NCBI GenBank assembly: GCA_002753615.1
Contig: PEAO01000024.1
Coordinates: 2,078 to 35,899 of the forward strand
DNA length: 33,822 nt
Source: Magnetococcales bacterium DCbin2
Lineage (GTDB): Bacteria > Pseudomonadota > Magnetococcia > Magnetococcales > UBA8363
Direction: 5' to 3'
In this document: positions 16,233 to 23,963 of the stretch, piece after piece
How positions within the stretch are numbered: the first letter of the stretch is position 1
How the letters are laid out: each line of letters opens with the position of its first letter
Notes under the pieces: generated by a model
Databases searched by the model: none
Told to the model about the DNA's origin: nothing
Seen by the model: only the letters and a program-made list of their open reading frames with translations
Made by a program: the position numbers and the translations under genes

Positions 16233-17183
16233 ATGGCTGGACAAATTTGGAGTGTATCCGCCGACGGCGGTTACATGTATGCGGATAATCTGTCGGAAAA
16301 ATTGCGCTTTGCGGTTCAACCGTTGAGCAAGTTTCGGCAGTTTTGCGATATCAAGGAAGCTTTCGGCAAAAATCGTGGCGATACCTTTCATTGGAACGTC
16401 TATGGCGATGTTGCAGCCCAGGGGGGGACGTTGGTGGAAACCTCCACCATGCCGGAGACCAAGTTTTCCATCGCCCAGGGGACACTCACGGTCCAAGAGT
16501 ACGGCAACAGCGTCCCTTTTACCGAAAAATTGGATAATCTCTCGGAACATCCCGTTACCGAAGTCATCCACCAAGTACTCAAGCATGATGCCAATCGTAC
16601 TTTGGATGCCGCTGCCCACGCGCAGTTTGCCGCAACCCCGTTGCGTTTGACGGCGGGAACTTCGACTTCCACGGTAACCCTGATCACCAACGGTACCGCC
16701 CTGGAAACCAACAATGTCGCCCTGGGCAAAGGTCATGTGCAGGTCATCGTCGATCTGATGAAGGAACGTTCGATTCCTGCCTATGACAACGGTGATTATT
16801 ACGCCTTGGGCCGTCCTGCGACCTTCCGCCAGCTCAAGCAAGATCTGGAATCGTTGCATCAATACATCGAATCCGGGTTCAAGATGATCATGAATGGCGA
16901 GATTGGCCGCTATGAGGGGATCCGTTTTGTCGAGCAAAACGGTATCGCCAAGGGGGTCGGCACCACGGCTGGCAGTGCGTGGACCCACGGCAACGACGCC
17001 GTTTTTTTTATGGGTCGTGACACCGTTGCCGAAGCGGTCGGAGTTCCCGAGGAAATTCGCGGAAAAATTCCGGGCGACTTTGGTCGGGATCGTGGCATCG
17101 CTTGGTACTATTTGGGCGGCTTTGGCATTTGCCATACCCAGGCACTTCAAGCACGTATCCTGATGTGGGATTCTGCGGCTTGA
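16233..17183 (+). CDS. major capsid protein, N4 gp56-like family
   Basis: The 316-residue HK97-fold candidate resembles the N4-gp56 family of coat proteins in the stretch VQEYGNSVPFTEKLDNLSEH...VLKHDANRTLDAAAHAQF and in the C-terminal GIAWYYLGGFGICHTQALQARI. The place after the scaffold and the GGAGGATAAAAATC ribosome-binding region suit a highly expressed coat protein. Tandem hairpins follow its stop and could stabilise its mRNA. Confidence 0.88.
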   Translation: MAGQIWSVSADGGYMYADNLSEKLRFAVQPLSKFRQFCDIKEAFGKNRGDTFHWNVYGDVAAQGGTLVETSTMPETKFSIAQGTLTVQEYGNSVPFTEKLDNLSEHPVTEVIHQVLKHDANRTLDAAAHAQFAATPLRLTAGTSTSTVTLITNGTALETNNVALGKGHVQVIVDLMKERSIPAYDNGDYYALGRPATFRQLKQDLESLHQYIESGFKMIMNGEIGRYEGIRFVEQNGIAKGVGTTAGSAWTHGNDAVFFMGRDTVAEAVGVPEEIRGKIPGDFGRDRGIAWYYLGGFGICHTQALQARILMWDSAA

Positions 17184-17194
17184 TTTTTTGAACC

Positions 17195-17245
17195 TTGGGG
17201 CGCTGCCCCAAACCCCGCCGGGGGGGATAATCCCCCCCGGACCCC
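17195..17245. repeat. tandem G/C-rich palindromes after the capsid gene
   Basis: Two hairpins follow each other: TTGGGGC-GCT-GCCCCAA (17195-17211) and CCGGGGGGGA-TAA-TCCCCCCCGG (17218-17240), then ACCCCC. No U-tract follows. The second resembles the palindromes inside the 3896-4151 element (AACCC, a G-run, a short AT core, a C-run, ACCCC), so it probably belongs to the same dispersed extragenic repeat family. Confidence 0.65.
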
Positions 17246-17272
17246 CGTAATAGTTTGAGGAGACGAGTGGCT

Positions 17273-17641
17273 ATGTCTTATAGCGATCCCGATTTTCAAG
17301 TACGTCGTGAACATTGTGCTGGAGAAGTGGGCGGTGCCGCAACAACGGAATACGCCCGTTTTGCTTCGTTTCAAAAAGCACGTTTGAAGCAGGTCCACGC
17401 CGTTGTTACCACCGCCGGGACCACCACCGGCCACGGTTTGGATGTTTATTCGGGAACCACTTCTATCGGTTCCATTACCCTGGGAACCGGTGCCGCCGGT
17501 GTTTCCGGGTCATCGGGTTCCCTCGATGCCACCATGGCCGCCATGGGACGGTTTTCGGTGAAATCTTTGGCCGATGCCGCCGGAAAAGCGGTCGTGGTCT
17601 ACGAATATGAAGTCACTCCCGATGCGGTACAAAGTGCCTGA
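17273..17641 (+). CDS. capsid-proximal structural protein of unknown function
   Basis: This 122-residue protein (MSYSDPDFQVRREHCAGEVG...) is rich in Gly, Ala, Thr and Ser with a beta-strand pattern (AVVTTAGTTTGHGLDVYSGTTSIGSITLG). It suits a head decoration or capsid-stabilising protein by location and composition, without a named family. The start at 17273 is chosen over an in-frame ATG at 17255 because TGAGGAG (17257-17263) lies between the two. Confidence 0.72.
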   Translation: MSYSDPDFQVRREHCAGEVGGAATTEYARFASFQKARLKQVHAVVTTAGTTTGHGLDVYSGTTSIGSITLGTGAAGVSGSSGSLDATMAAMGRFSVKSLADAAGKAVVVYEYEVTPDAVQSA

Positions 17642-17674
17642 TATTTCCATTTTTCTCGAAAGGAGTTTTTCTCC

Positions 17675-17851
17675 ATGAGTGACCATGAACAGAACGAATC
17701 TCAACCCAAAAGCCCTGCCACCTCCGGTTTGAACCAACGGTCCCCTTTGGTTTCCGACGCCGTTGAAGAGACTCCGAATCCTCGCCCCAGGGGAATCCCG
17801 CAACGCTCGGTGAAAGGCCAGGACGGCAAGAAAGAGTTCACCATCTGCTGA
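17675..17851 (+). CDS. 58-residue hydrophilic phage protein
   Basis: The product (MSDHEQNESQPKSPATSGLN...) is short, charged and proline-rich, and probably disordered. An AAAGGAG ribosome-binding site lies 9 bases before the ATG. It sits in a series of small genes after the capsid gene. Its function is unknown. Confidence 0.6.
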   Translation: MSDHEQNESQPKSPATSGLNQRSPLVSDAVEETPNPRPRGIPQRSVKGQDGKKEFTIC

Positions 17852-17863
17852 TTTTGGTTTGTC

Positions 17864-17908
17864 CCCCCATCCCGGCAAAGTTTGGGCGAGAGTTGTCCGG
17901 GATGGGGG
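17864..17908. other. intergenic hairpin in the head operon
   Basis: A perfect 12-bp stem CCCCCATCCCGG/CCGGGATGGGGG with a 21-base loop fills the space between two small genes. There is no U-tract. Like the hairpin after the capsid gene, it probably affects mRNA processing or stability. Confidence 0.65.
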
Positions 17909-17940
17909 TCCAATCACCCTGGAAAACAGGAGAGTTTCCC

Positions 17941-18165
17941 ATGATGCATTTTTTTTCCCCATTGCCACAACGGATGGATCCCGATGCGCCCCTGTCCGAC
18001 GACGGTCAGACCGAACGGGATGGCTGTTGGAAAAAACCTCTGAATCCCAAAGCCAAGGATTGGTTGGGGAATGTCCATCCGCTTTCCGATGATGGCGAAC
18101 GGCGTTTTTATCACGAAGATGGTGCCCCCGCCGCCGAGATTTCTGGAAAGGAGGATCTATGGTGA
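17941..18165 (+). CDS. 74-residue phage protein of unknown function
   Basis: The product (MMHFFSPLPQRMDPDAPLSD...) carries a near-repeat: MDPDAPLSDDGQTERDG at the start and NVHPLSDDGERRFYHEDG later. ACAGGAG lies 8 bases before the ATG. Its last codons contain the ribosome-binding site (AAAGGAGG) of the next gene, with a 7-base overlap. Confidence 0.6.
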   Translation: MMHFFSPLPQRMDPDAPLSDDGQTERDGCWKKPLNPKAKDWLGNVHPLSDDGERRFYHEDGAPAAEISGKEDLW

Positions 18166-18493
18166 GGGTATTGGATCGCTCGCGTCCTTTCGGAGAAATC
18201 CATGGGGCACCGGGTGTTGCCTTTGTTCAGGATGAACGTTTGTTTAATCACCTGGGCAACGAAATCGTTAAAAAAAAATCAGCAAAGTCTGGGAAAGGAT
18301 GTTTGCCGATCCCCAATTTGCCCAAAAAGAGCTGACCCTGAGAGCCGCTGCCAATACGAGACGGGAATTGTCCCAACGTTCCCACGCCGACATCATACGC
18401 ATTGCCCAGGATGAATATGGTCTGCAAGCCATCCGAGGGGATAAATGTGCGTTGATCCAACGAATCGTCAACCGCATCATGGAGCAGGCATGA
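18159..18493 (+). CDS. phage protein made through a probable -1 frameshift (or broken by an indel)
   Basis: The zero frame starts at 18159 after AAAGGAGG and encodes a 58-residue product (MVRVLDRSRPFGEIHGAPGV...) that stops at 18335. This N-terminus is like small phage head proteins that begin LDxSRPFGxxHG. Its last 20 residues are poor-looking. At 18270-18278 there are nine adenines. A -1 shift there continues as KISKVWERMFADPQFAQKEL and reads through to the stop at 18493, which overlaps the next start by ATGA. The continuation ends in a small helical domain (SHADIIRIAQDEYGL...CALIQRIVNRIMEQA). The joined product of about 111 residues looks more natural than either part. A sequencing or real indel in the A-tract is the main alternative. 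Confidence 0.6.
18270..18278 (+). other. nine-adenine slippery site
   Basis: In the zero frame the run reads GTT AAA AAA AAA TCA. A-runs let paired tRNA-Lys slip by -1. The -1 frame has a stop at 18269-18271, so it opens exactly at the run, as expected for a shift site or for an indel in a homopolymer. No clear downstream pseudoknot was identified. Confidence 0.5.
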
Positions 18494-20034
18494 CCTGGAA
18501 CCCTGTTCATTCCAATGATTTGGAAACCCGTAAAATCAAATATCATGTTGTCCCTTACACCCGTGGCACGGGGGTGGATCTTGGGTGTGGCCTTGAAAAG
18601 ATATGGCCGGGAGCCTTGGGGATCGACCGTAGGATGGCACCGGGCGGTGCTGGCCTAGTCATGGACATCAGCGAATTGTCCATCTTTGCCGATGAAAGTC
18701 TTGATTATCTGTTTTCTTCCCATGCCTTATCATGTTTTCCAGCCAACCAGATCTTAGGAATACTGGCCGAATGGTGGCGGGTGGTGAAAGTGGGGGGATA
18801 TTTGGTGTTATACCTACCCCACAAGGGGCATTATCCCAAGGTGGGACAACCGGGTTGCCATCCAGACTATCGCTGCGATTTGGATGAAACCGAGATTTTG
18901 GATTTGATGCGGGTCATCAGCGACACCAGTGGGTGTGGTGTGGTGGTGGAGGTCAACGAGGTTCGTCGCGACGCTGACGAATATTCATTTCTCCAGGTGT
19001 TTCGGAAAACCCGCCACACCGAATTTTCCGCCGCCCCATCCCTGTCGGGTCGCAAACGGGCCTTGGTGATCCGTTATGGTGGTTTTGGCGACATACTCCA
19101 GGCGTCATCGGTATTTCCTGGATTGAAAGGGGAGGGATACGAAGTTTGGGTCAACACCACCCCCAAAGGACGGGATATTCTGGCGTGGGATCCCCATGTG
19201 GATGGTTGGTGGTTACAGGATACCGATCAGGTTCCCAATGATGCGCTTGGCCCTTATTGGCAAGCGTTGCGACAACGGTTTGACCGGGTGATCAACCTGT
19301 CCGAATCGGTGGAGGGGACGCTGTTGACCATTCCCCAGCGGATCAACGATCAATGGCATGACCAAGCGCGACGCTTGTTGCTCAATCATAACCATATGAC
19401 GGTGATTCATTCTTTGGCGGGTGTCCCCACGGGTTCCCGACTTCGGTTTTATCCTTCGGCCAAGGAAAAGCGTCAGGGGGCTAGGATGCGCCGTGCTTTG
19501 GGGCATGGGTCGGTGGTGATGTGGGTATTGGCGGGATCTTCGGTCCATAAGGCGTGGCCGTTTGTGGATCATGTCCTGGCGGCGTTGCTCATGACCCGCC
19601 CGGATATGCGCATTATTTTGGTGGGGGATGATGCCTGCCGGATTTTGGAAGGTGGTTGGCGTTTGGAACGTCGGATCATACGCCGCAGTGGTCGTTGGTC
19701 CATTCGCAAAACCCTGAGTTTTGCACAGCATGTGGATGTTGTGGTGGGGCCGGAGACCGGCGTTATGAATGCCATGGGGCTGGAGGATGTGGGCAAGGTT
19801 CTTTTTTTGTCGCATTCGTCGGTGGAGAACATTTCCAGCCATTGGAAAAATACCATCAACCTGAAACCACCCGTGGAGGTGACTTGTCACCCCTGTCATC
19901 GGCTGCATTATGGCTGGGAGCGTTGCCATCGTGATCCTCAAACCGGGGCCGCTTGGTGTGCCGCCGCTATTACTCCTGATCGGGTGACGGCGGCGATCCT
20001 TTTTCTTTTGGGAGAGTTTGATGAAAAGAGATGA
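18490..20034 (+). CDS. methyltransferase-glycosyltransferase (GT9) fusion protein
   Basis: Residues 1-170 form a class I SAM-dependent methyltransferase-like domain: GVDLGCG at 28-34, and SLDYLFSSHALSCF ... WWRVVKVGGYLVLYLPH, as in methyltransferases acting on sugars or lipids. After a short linker, residues 188-514 form a GT9 (ADP-heptose:LPS heptosyltransferase-like) domain: RALVIRYGGFGDILQASSVF at 190-209, VMWVLAGSSVHKAWPF, VVGPETGVMNAMG and a C-terminal CHPCHRLHYGWERCH cysteine/histidine block. It is translationally coupled to the head gene before it and overlaps the adaptor gene after it by 14 bases, so it belongs to the structural operon. It might glycosylate virion proteins or alter host LPS. 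The substrate is unknown. Confidence 0.82.
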   Translation: MTWNPVHSNDLETRKIKYHVVPYTRGTGVDLGCGLEKIWPGALGIDRRMAPGGAGLVMDISELSIFADESLDYLFSSHALSCFPANQILGILAEWWRVVKVGGYLVLYLPHKGHYPKVGQPGCHPDYRCDLDETEILDLMRVISDTSGCGVVVEVNEVRRDADEYSFLQVFRKTRHTEFSAAPSLSGRKRALVIRYGGFGDILQASSVFPGLKGEGYEVWVNTTPKGRDILAWDPHVDGWWLQDTDQVPNDALGPYWQALRQRFDRVINLSESVEGTLLTIPQRINDQWHDQARRLLLNHNHMTVIHSLAGVPTGSRLRFYPSAKEKRQGARMRRALGHGSVVMWVLAGSSVHKAWPFVDHVLAALLMTRPDMRIILVGDDACRILEGGWRLERRIIRRSGRWSIRKTLSFAQHVDVVVGPETGVMNAMGLEDVGKVLFLSHSSVENISSHWKNTINLKPPVEVTCHPCHRLHYGWERCHRDPQTGAAWCAAAITPDRVTAAILFLLGEFDEKR

Positions 20035-20641
20035 AGCCATTGAATTGATACGGCTGCGAACGGGTCGGGACAATGTAGCGGGTTGGGATGAACGGATCCG
20101 CTTGGAACTGGAGATGGCGCAGGCTTCGTTGGAATGGGATGCGGTATTGCCCTGGTTTCTTTTGAATGTGGACGATACGTTGAGCGTCACCGGGGGGACG
20201 GCGACGCTGGCTCTCCCTTCGGGGTTTTTACGTTTGGGGAATCAAGGTGGTTTTTATCGTTACGACAGCACCCGTGATGACCCTTGGGTGGTCCTCAAGC
20301 GGGATTCTTATGAAGCCCTCAGTGCCCGCAATCTGGGGGAGGGGATTGTCGAATGGTATGCCATTTTGGGGGCCAAGATTTATCTATTTCCTACCCCTGC
20401 CGTGACCACGACTTTTCGTTTGATCCATTTTAAATCGGGCGGATCGCTGGCAACCAATACCGCCACCAATCCCTGGCTGGTTTATGCCCCAGAGGTATTG
20501 ATTCACGAAGCCTCAGCCCGGGTCGATCCAGAGCGGGCCGGGTTATGGATGGGATTGGCGGAAAAGGAAAAAAACCGGATCAACCTCAATGAGGATCAAC
20601 GTGATTTTGACGGTTTGAATCCACGGGTGATTCCAGAATGA
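20021..20641 (+). CDS. head-tail adaptor protein (copy 1)
   Basis: The 206-residue protein opens with a helical domain (DEAIELIRLRTGRDNVAGWDERIRLELEMAQ...VLPWFLL) typical of podoviral adaptors that bind under the portal. A beta-rich part follows (SVTGGTATLALPSGFLRLGNQGG ... IYLFPTPAVTTTFRLIHFKSG). The gene at 22935 is a paralogue with the same start pattern (AISLIGSRFGNRSDLDTIIEDELNLAQ...FLPWFLI). The start at 20021 follows GGGAGAG. A terminator and cassette B come next. Confidence 0.78.
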   Translation: MKRDEAIELIRLRTGRDNVAGWDERIRLELEMAQASLEWDAVLPWFLLNVDDTLSVTGGTATLALPSGFLRLGNQGGFYRYDSTRDDPWVVLKRDSYEALSARNLGEGIVEWYAILGAKIYLFPTPAVTTTFRLIHFKSGGSLATNTATNPWLVYAPEVLIHEASARVDPERAGLWMGLAEKEKNRINLNEDQRDFDGLNPRVIPE

Positions 20642-20653
20642 GTATTCCTTTAG

Positions 20654-20704
20654 AACCCGACCGGGTGTAACGCATTTCTCCTGGTCGGGTTGCGATGTTT
20701 TTTT
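20654..20704 (+). terminator. terminator between adaptor copy 1 and cassette B
   Basis: AACCCGACC (20654-20662) pairs with GGTCGGGTT (20683-20691) around a 20-base loop, and a run of seven thymines follows at 20698-20704. The long loop and the 6-base gap before the T-run make it moderate in strength. Confidence 0.55.
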
Positions 20705-20743
20705 ACCTAGTTTGAATCTAACTGGCGCGTTCGTTGCTATTTC

Positions 20744-20752
20744 TGTTAGAAT
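20744..20752 (+). promoter_or_regulatory. candidate extended -10 promoter of cassette B
   Basis: TG at 20744-20745, one base, then TAGAAT (20747-20752) is a good extended -10 element, 5 of 6 bases of the hexamer matching the consensus. No -35 of normal spacing is seen. It lies 62 bases ahead of the ATPase start, just after a terminator. Confidence 0.4.
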
Positions 20753-20813
20753 CTGGAGAATTTTTCTCCGATTGAGTGATTTCTCTTTCAAAAATCCGAA
20801 TCCAGAGGTTTGC

Positions 20814-22193
20814 ATGTTGTTACGTTTTGTGGTGGAAAACCTTTTCTGCTTTGCCGGGGAAACTTTGTTTTCCATGGTGGCGACCAAGGATGATGCGCAC
20901 TCGAACCATAAGGTCAAGACGGGCAGGGTGGATGCCCTGCGTATTTCCGCTTTGTATGGTGCCAATGCCCACGGAAAAACACGGTTGATTCGTGCCATGG
21001 CATTGGCTAAGCGGTTTATCACCGAAGGATTTAAACCGGGGCAGTCTATCCCTGTTAAACCCTTTCTTCTGGATAGCCACTGTCGTCAGAAACCTTCCCG
21101 TTTTGAATTTACTTTCATGGTTCAGGACGTTGAGTATGCATACGGTTTTGTTTGCGATACGAAACGGTTCCATGAGGAATGGCTTTTCTCTCGCCCCAAT
21201 AAACGCGAAGTGATGCTGTTTAGACGTGACACCAACGCTGAAGGGGTCAGCGAATTCGATATTGGGAGAACATTGGCCAGGGGGCGGATAGAAGATAGTA
21301 GTTTTCTAGGTTTTTTGATCAAGGGGGTACGTGCCAATGAATTATTTCTAACCCATGCGGTTGTAAACAATTTTACCGGATTAATGCCCGTATTTCATTG
21401 GTTCCAGAAATCTCTTATTATACTCGAAACTAATAATTTTTCTGTAAACCTTCCCAGATTGGTAGATGGTAACCAGGATCTACGTAATTTTATCGGGAAG
21501 TTCCTGAAGATTGCTGATACTGGGATTGTTGAAATAACAACAAAAAATGAGAAAACTAAATTTGATGATCTTGCCGATGAAGTTCGGAGGCAGATTCAGA
21601 AGTTTATCGGGAGTAAGGCTAAAGAAAGAGGTCAGGGGATGCATATTGTTATCAATGAAGAAACTGATCTGCCGATCGAGGATATGCTTGTTGAGAAAAT
21701 TACTCTCCTTGCGCAACACAATACTGCCGAAGGGGATGTCGTTCATTTTCCTCTTGAGGATGAATCTGCTGGTACCAATCGTTTACTGGAATTGCTACCT
21801 CTCTTGTATAATCGGTCTGGTTCGGAGAATGTCTATATCATTGATGAGTTGGATAGGACTTTACACCCTAGCCTGTCGCGACTTTTTATCGACACTTTCC
21901 TTAATTTAAGCCCCGACAACAAAAACCAATTGATTTTCACCACCCATGAAAGCAATCTTCTGGATCTTGACTTGTTGCGCCGTGATGAGATATGGTTTGT
22001 GGAGAAGGATACCGATGGAAAATCCCATCTTTATCCCTTGTCGAGCATGAAAATTCGCCCCGATGTCAACATCAAACGCGGTTATCTGCACGGTCGGTTT
22101 GGTGCCATCCCCTTCATCGGAAACACGACAGCCCTGGGTTGGAACAGGAAAGAAGAGACACACGAAATTGGTAAAGATTTCCAGGACGAATAG
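20814..22193 (+). CDS. AAA/ABC-type ATPase, RloA/AbiLi-like defence component
   Basis: This 459-residue ATPase starts MLLRFVVENLFCFAGETLFSM, as usual in the AAA_15/AAA_21 group, with Walker A GANAHGKT at 49-56. A long middle insertion follows, then SAGTNRLLELLPLL (signature-like), Walker B VYIIDELDRTLHP at 340-352 and the switch histidine in FTTHESNLLD at 375-384. It overlaps a RloB-family gene by 26 bases. This ATPase plus RloB pairing is known from RloAB and AbiL-type abortive-infection systems. The cassette lies between two adaptor paralogues and has its own promoter candidate, so it is probably expressed in the lysogen to exclude other phages. Its A/T content is visibly higher than that of its neighbours, a sign of separate origin. 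Confidence 0.82.
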   Translation: MLLRFVVENLFCFAGETLFSMVATKDDAHSNHKVKTGRVDALRISALYGANAHGKTRLIRAMALAKRFITEGFKPGQSIPVKPFLLDSHCRQKPSRFEFTFMVQDVEYAYGFVCDTKRFHEEWLFSRPNKREVMLFRRDTNAEGVSEFDIGRTLARGRIEDSSFLGFLIKGVRANELFLTHAVVNNFTGLMPVFHWFQKSLIILETNNFSVNLPRLVDGNQDLRNFIGKFLKIADTGIVEITTKNEKTKFDDLADEVRRQIQKFIGSKAKERGQGMHIVINEETDLPIEDMLVEKITLLAQHNTAEGDVVHFPLEDESAGTNRLLELLPLLYNRSGSENVYIIDELDRTLHPSLSRLFIDTFLNLSPDNKNQLIFTTHESNLLDLDLLRRDEIWFVEKDTDGKSHLYPLSSMKIRPDVNIKRGYLHGRFGAIPFIGNTTALGWNRKEETHEIGKDFQDE

Positions 22194-22767
22194 AAAAGTC
22201 GATTATCGTGGAGAACCTTCCCCTCGGGGTCGCTTTATTGTTATCGCCACCGAAGGTCGTGTAACAGAGAAACAGTATTTTGAATTTCTCCGATATACCA
22301 ATGTCCGGCTTGTTGTGCTGCCCACCGGGGAGGATAATTGTTCCTCTCCCGAATATGTTGTCGAACGCCTGAACAACTACAAAAAAAAGTTTGAGTTGAG
22401 AGCGGATGATGAGCTTTGGCTTGTGGTTGATGTGGACCGATGGAAATGTTTGCCTGCTGTTGCGGATGAGGCTTTGCGGAAAAAATATAAACTCGCCATC
22501 AGTAATCCGTGTTTTGAGGTTTGGCTTTTGTGCCACCGGCAAATCCCTTCCCAAGAACTCAAATCATGCGACGATGTTAAGGTTGCATTGAGGAAAGCAC
22601 TGGGAGGATCCTATAACGGTTCAAACCTGAACTCTGCCGATTTCATAGAGTCTATTGATCAAGCCACCCAGACTGCGCAACAACTGGACACGTCGCCCAA
22701 GAATCGTTGGCCTGTTGACACCGGCACCCACGTTTATAAAGTCGTTCAATCCATCCGTGCTTCCTAA
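22168..22767 (+). CDS. RloB/AbiLii-family protein, partner of the ATPase
   Basis: The 199-residue protein has RGRFIVIATEGRVTEKQYF near residue 19, VVDVDRW near 86 and SNPCFEVWLLCH at 112-123. These are the conserved blocks of RloB proteins (TEG and DxDxW suggest a Toprim-like nuclease, SNPxFExWL is diagnostic). The best start is TTG at 22168, because it puts the TEG block at the normal distance and has AGAAGAGA upstream. The only in-frame ATG (22063) would overlap the ATPase gene by more than 130 bases. It is probably the effector, activated by the ATPase when infection is sensed; this is inferred from the family. Confidence 0.82.
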   Translation: MVKISRTNRKVDYRGEPSPRGRFIVIATEGRVTEKQYFEFLRYTNVRLVVLPTGEDNCSSPEYVVERLNNYKKKFELRADDELWLVVDVDRWKCLPAVADEALRKKYKLAISNPCFEVWLLCHRQIPSQELKSCDDVKVALRKALGGSYNGSNLNSADFIESIDQATQTAQQLDTSPKNRWPVDTGTHVYKVVQSIRAS

Positions 22768-22934
22768 AACCTGACTTAAACTGCGTCTGACCCCTTTTTT
22801 TCATCCATTGTCGTCCATCCACGGCCAGCCTTACCGCTGAAGCCGCCGGACGTGTTTGGCCTGTTGCATTCCTCTTTGTACCTCGAAGCAGCATTTCGCC
22901 GCATCCCGCAACACTTGCGCTCAGGAGATCTTTC

Positions 22935-23963
22935 ATGACTGTTGGACTGACTAAAGGCAATGCCATTTCTCTCATCGGTTCCCGCTTTGGTAATCGCAGC
23001 GATTTGGATACCATCATCGAGGATGAATTGAACCTGGCTCAAACCCAGGCGTTGGAAGGGGGGGATTTTCTCCCTTGGTTTTTAATCCGCGAAGTGAAAA
23101 CCACCGTCCGTGCCGGGATGACACAGGTCTCCATGGACGCCCTAGGTTCCAGCGAATTGACGACCAATGGTGCGCTCTCCAGTGATTCCGGCTGGACCAA
23201 AGGGACGGGATGGACCATCACCGGGGGGAAGGCGGCTAGCGATGGTACCCAATCCACAACATCCGATCTGGAACAGGATATCTCCGTTACACAAAATAAT
23301 TATTATACCCTCCGGTTTACCCTTTCTGCCGTGACTGCGGGCAGTATTACCCCAAAAATTGCTGGGACTTCCGGTACCACCCGCACGACCAATGGTCTTT
23401 ATGAAGAACGGATCATGGCGGGAGCGGGGACGACGCCACGCTTGGAATTCTCCGCCGATGCCGATTTTATCGGTTCTCTGGATAACGTTTCGGTCTGGGG
23501 TGAGGGGGATGCCAAGCTATTGCGGGTCTATGAACATGGTGGCGTCTATTGGGGTACCGCCGGGGCCACTGCGCCGACATCGGAACTGTTGCGCGGTACT
23601 TATAAATATCTGTGGAGCAAACTCAATACCGAAAGTATTTCCACCCCGACCCATTATGCCATTCGTGGTCGTGATTTTGTTTTCTACCCGGTCCCTTCCG
23701 CCGATTTTGAATTGTTCAGCGTCGGCTATCATCGTGAAACACCGTTTGCCAGCCTTGCCACCGGCAATGCCAATGCGTGGCTCCGTCATGCCGCCGACTG
23801 GTTCGTTGCCGAAGCTTCCTATCGGGTCGCTTACCACCTGAAAGACAACGAGAGTCTGCAAAAATTTCAGCAGGAGGCGGCGCAGGCGCGGGCGCGGGTG
23901 ATGATGGCGCATCGTGCCAATGCCCATCCCACCGAGGTGATCACCCTGGGAGGGGCCGCCTGA
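22935..23963 (+). CDS. head-tail adaptor protein (copy 2) with an inserted sugar-binding-like domain
   Basis: Residues 1-50 (AISLIGSRFGNRSDLDTIIEDELNLAQ ... FLPWFLI) match adaptor copy 1, and the end (WFVAEASYRVAYHLKDNESLQKFQ) is the C-terminal helix of the fold. Residues 71-188 are an insertion with the look of a beta-sandwich carbohydrate-binding domain (GWTKGTGWTITGGKA ... YYTLRFTLSAVTAGSITPKI ... LEFSADADFIGSLDNVSVWG). The same type of domain is inserted in the tail-hub protein at residues 104-216. CAGGAG lies 9 bases before the ATG. Copy 1 lacks the insertion, so this copy may present the domain on the virion neck. Confidence 0.78.
   Translation: MTVGLTKGNAISLIGSRFGNRSDLDTIIEDELNLAQTQALEGGDFLPWFLIREVKTTVRAGMTQVSMDALGSSELTTNGALSSDSGWTKGTGWTITGGKAASDGTQSTTSDLEQDISVTQNNYYTLRFTLSAVTAGSITPKIAGTSGTTRTTNGLYEERIMAGAGTTPRLEFSADADFIGSLDNVSVWGEGDAKLLRVYEHGGVYWGTAGATAPTSELLRGTYKYLWSKLNTESISTPTHYAIRGRDFVFYPVPSADFELFSVGYHRETPFASLATGNANAWLRHAADWFVAEASYRVAYHLKDNESLQKFQQEAAQARARVMMAHRANAHPTEVITLGGAA

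Noticed and set aside
19213-20190. 325-codon minus-strand frame opposite the GT9 domain
   Set aside because: It spans the end of one gene and the start of another on the opposite strand, and the plus-strand proteins have recognisable domains.
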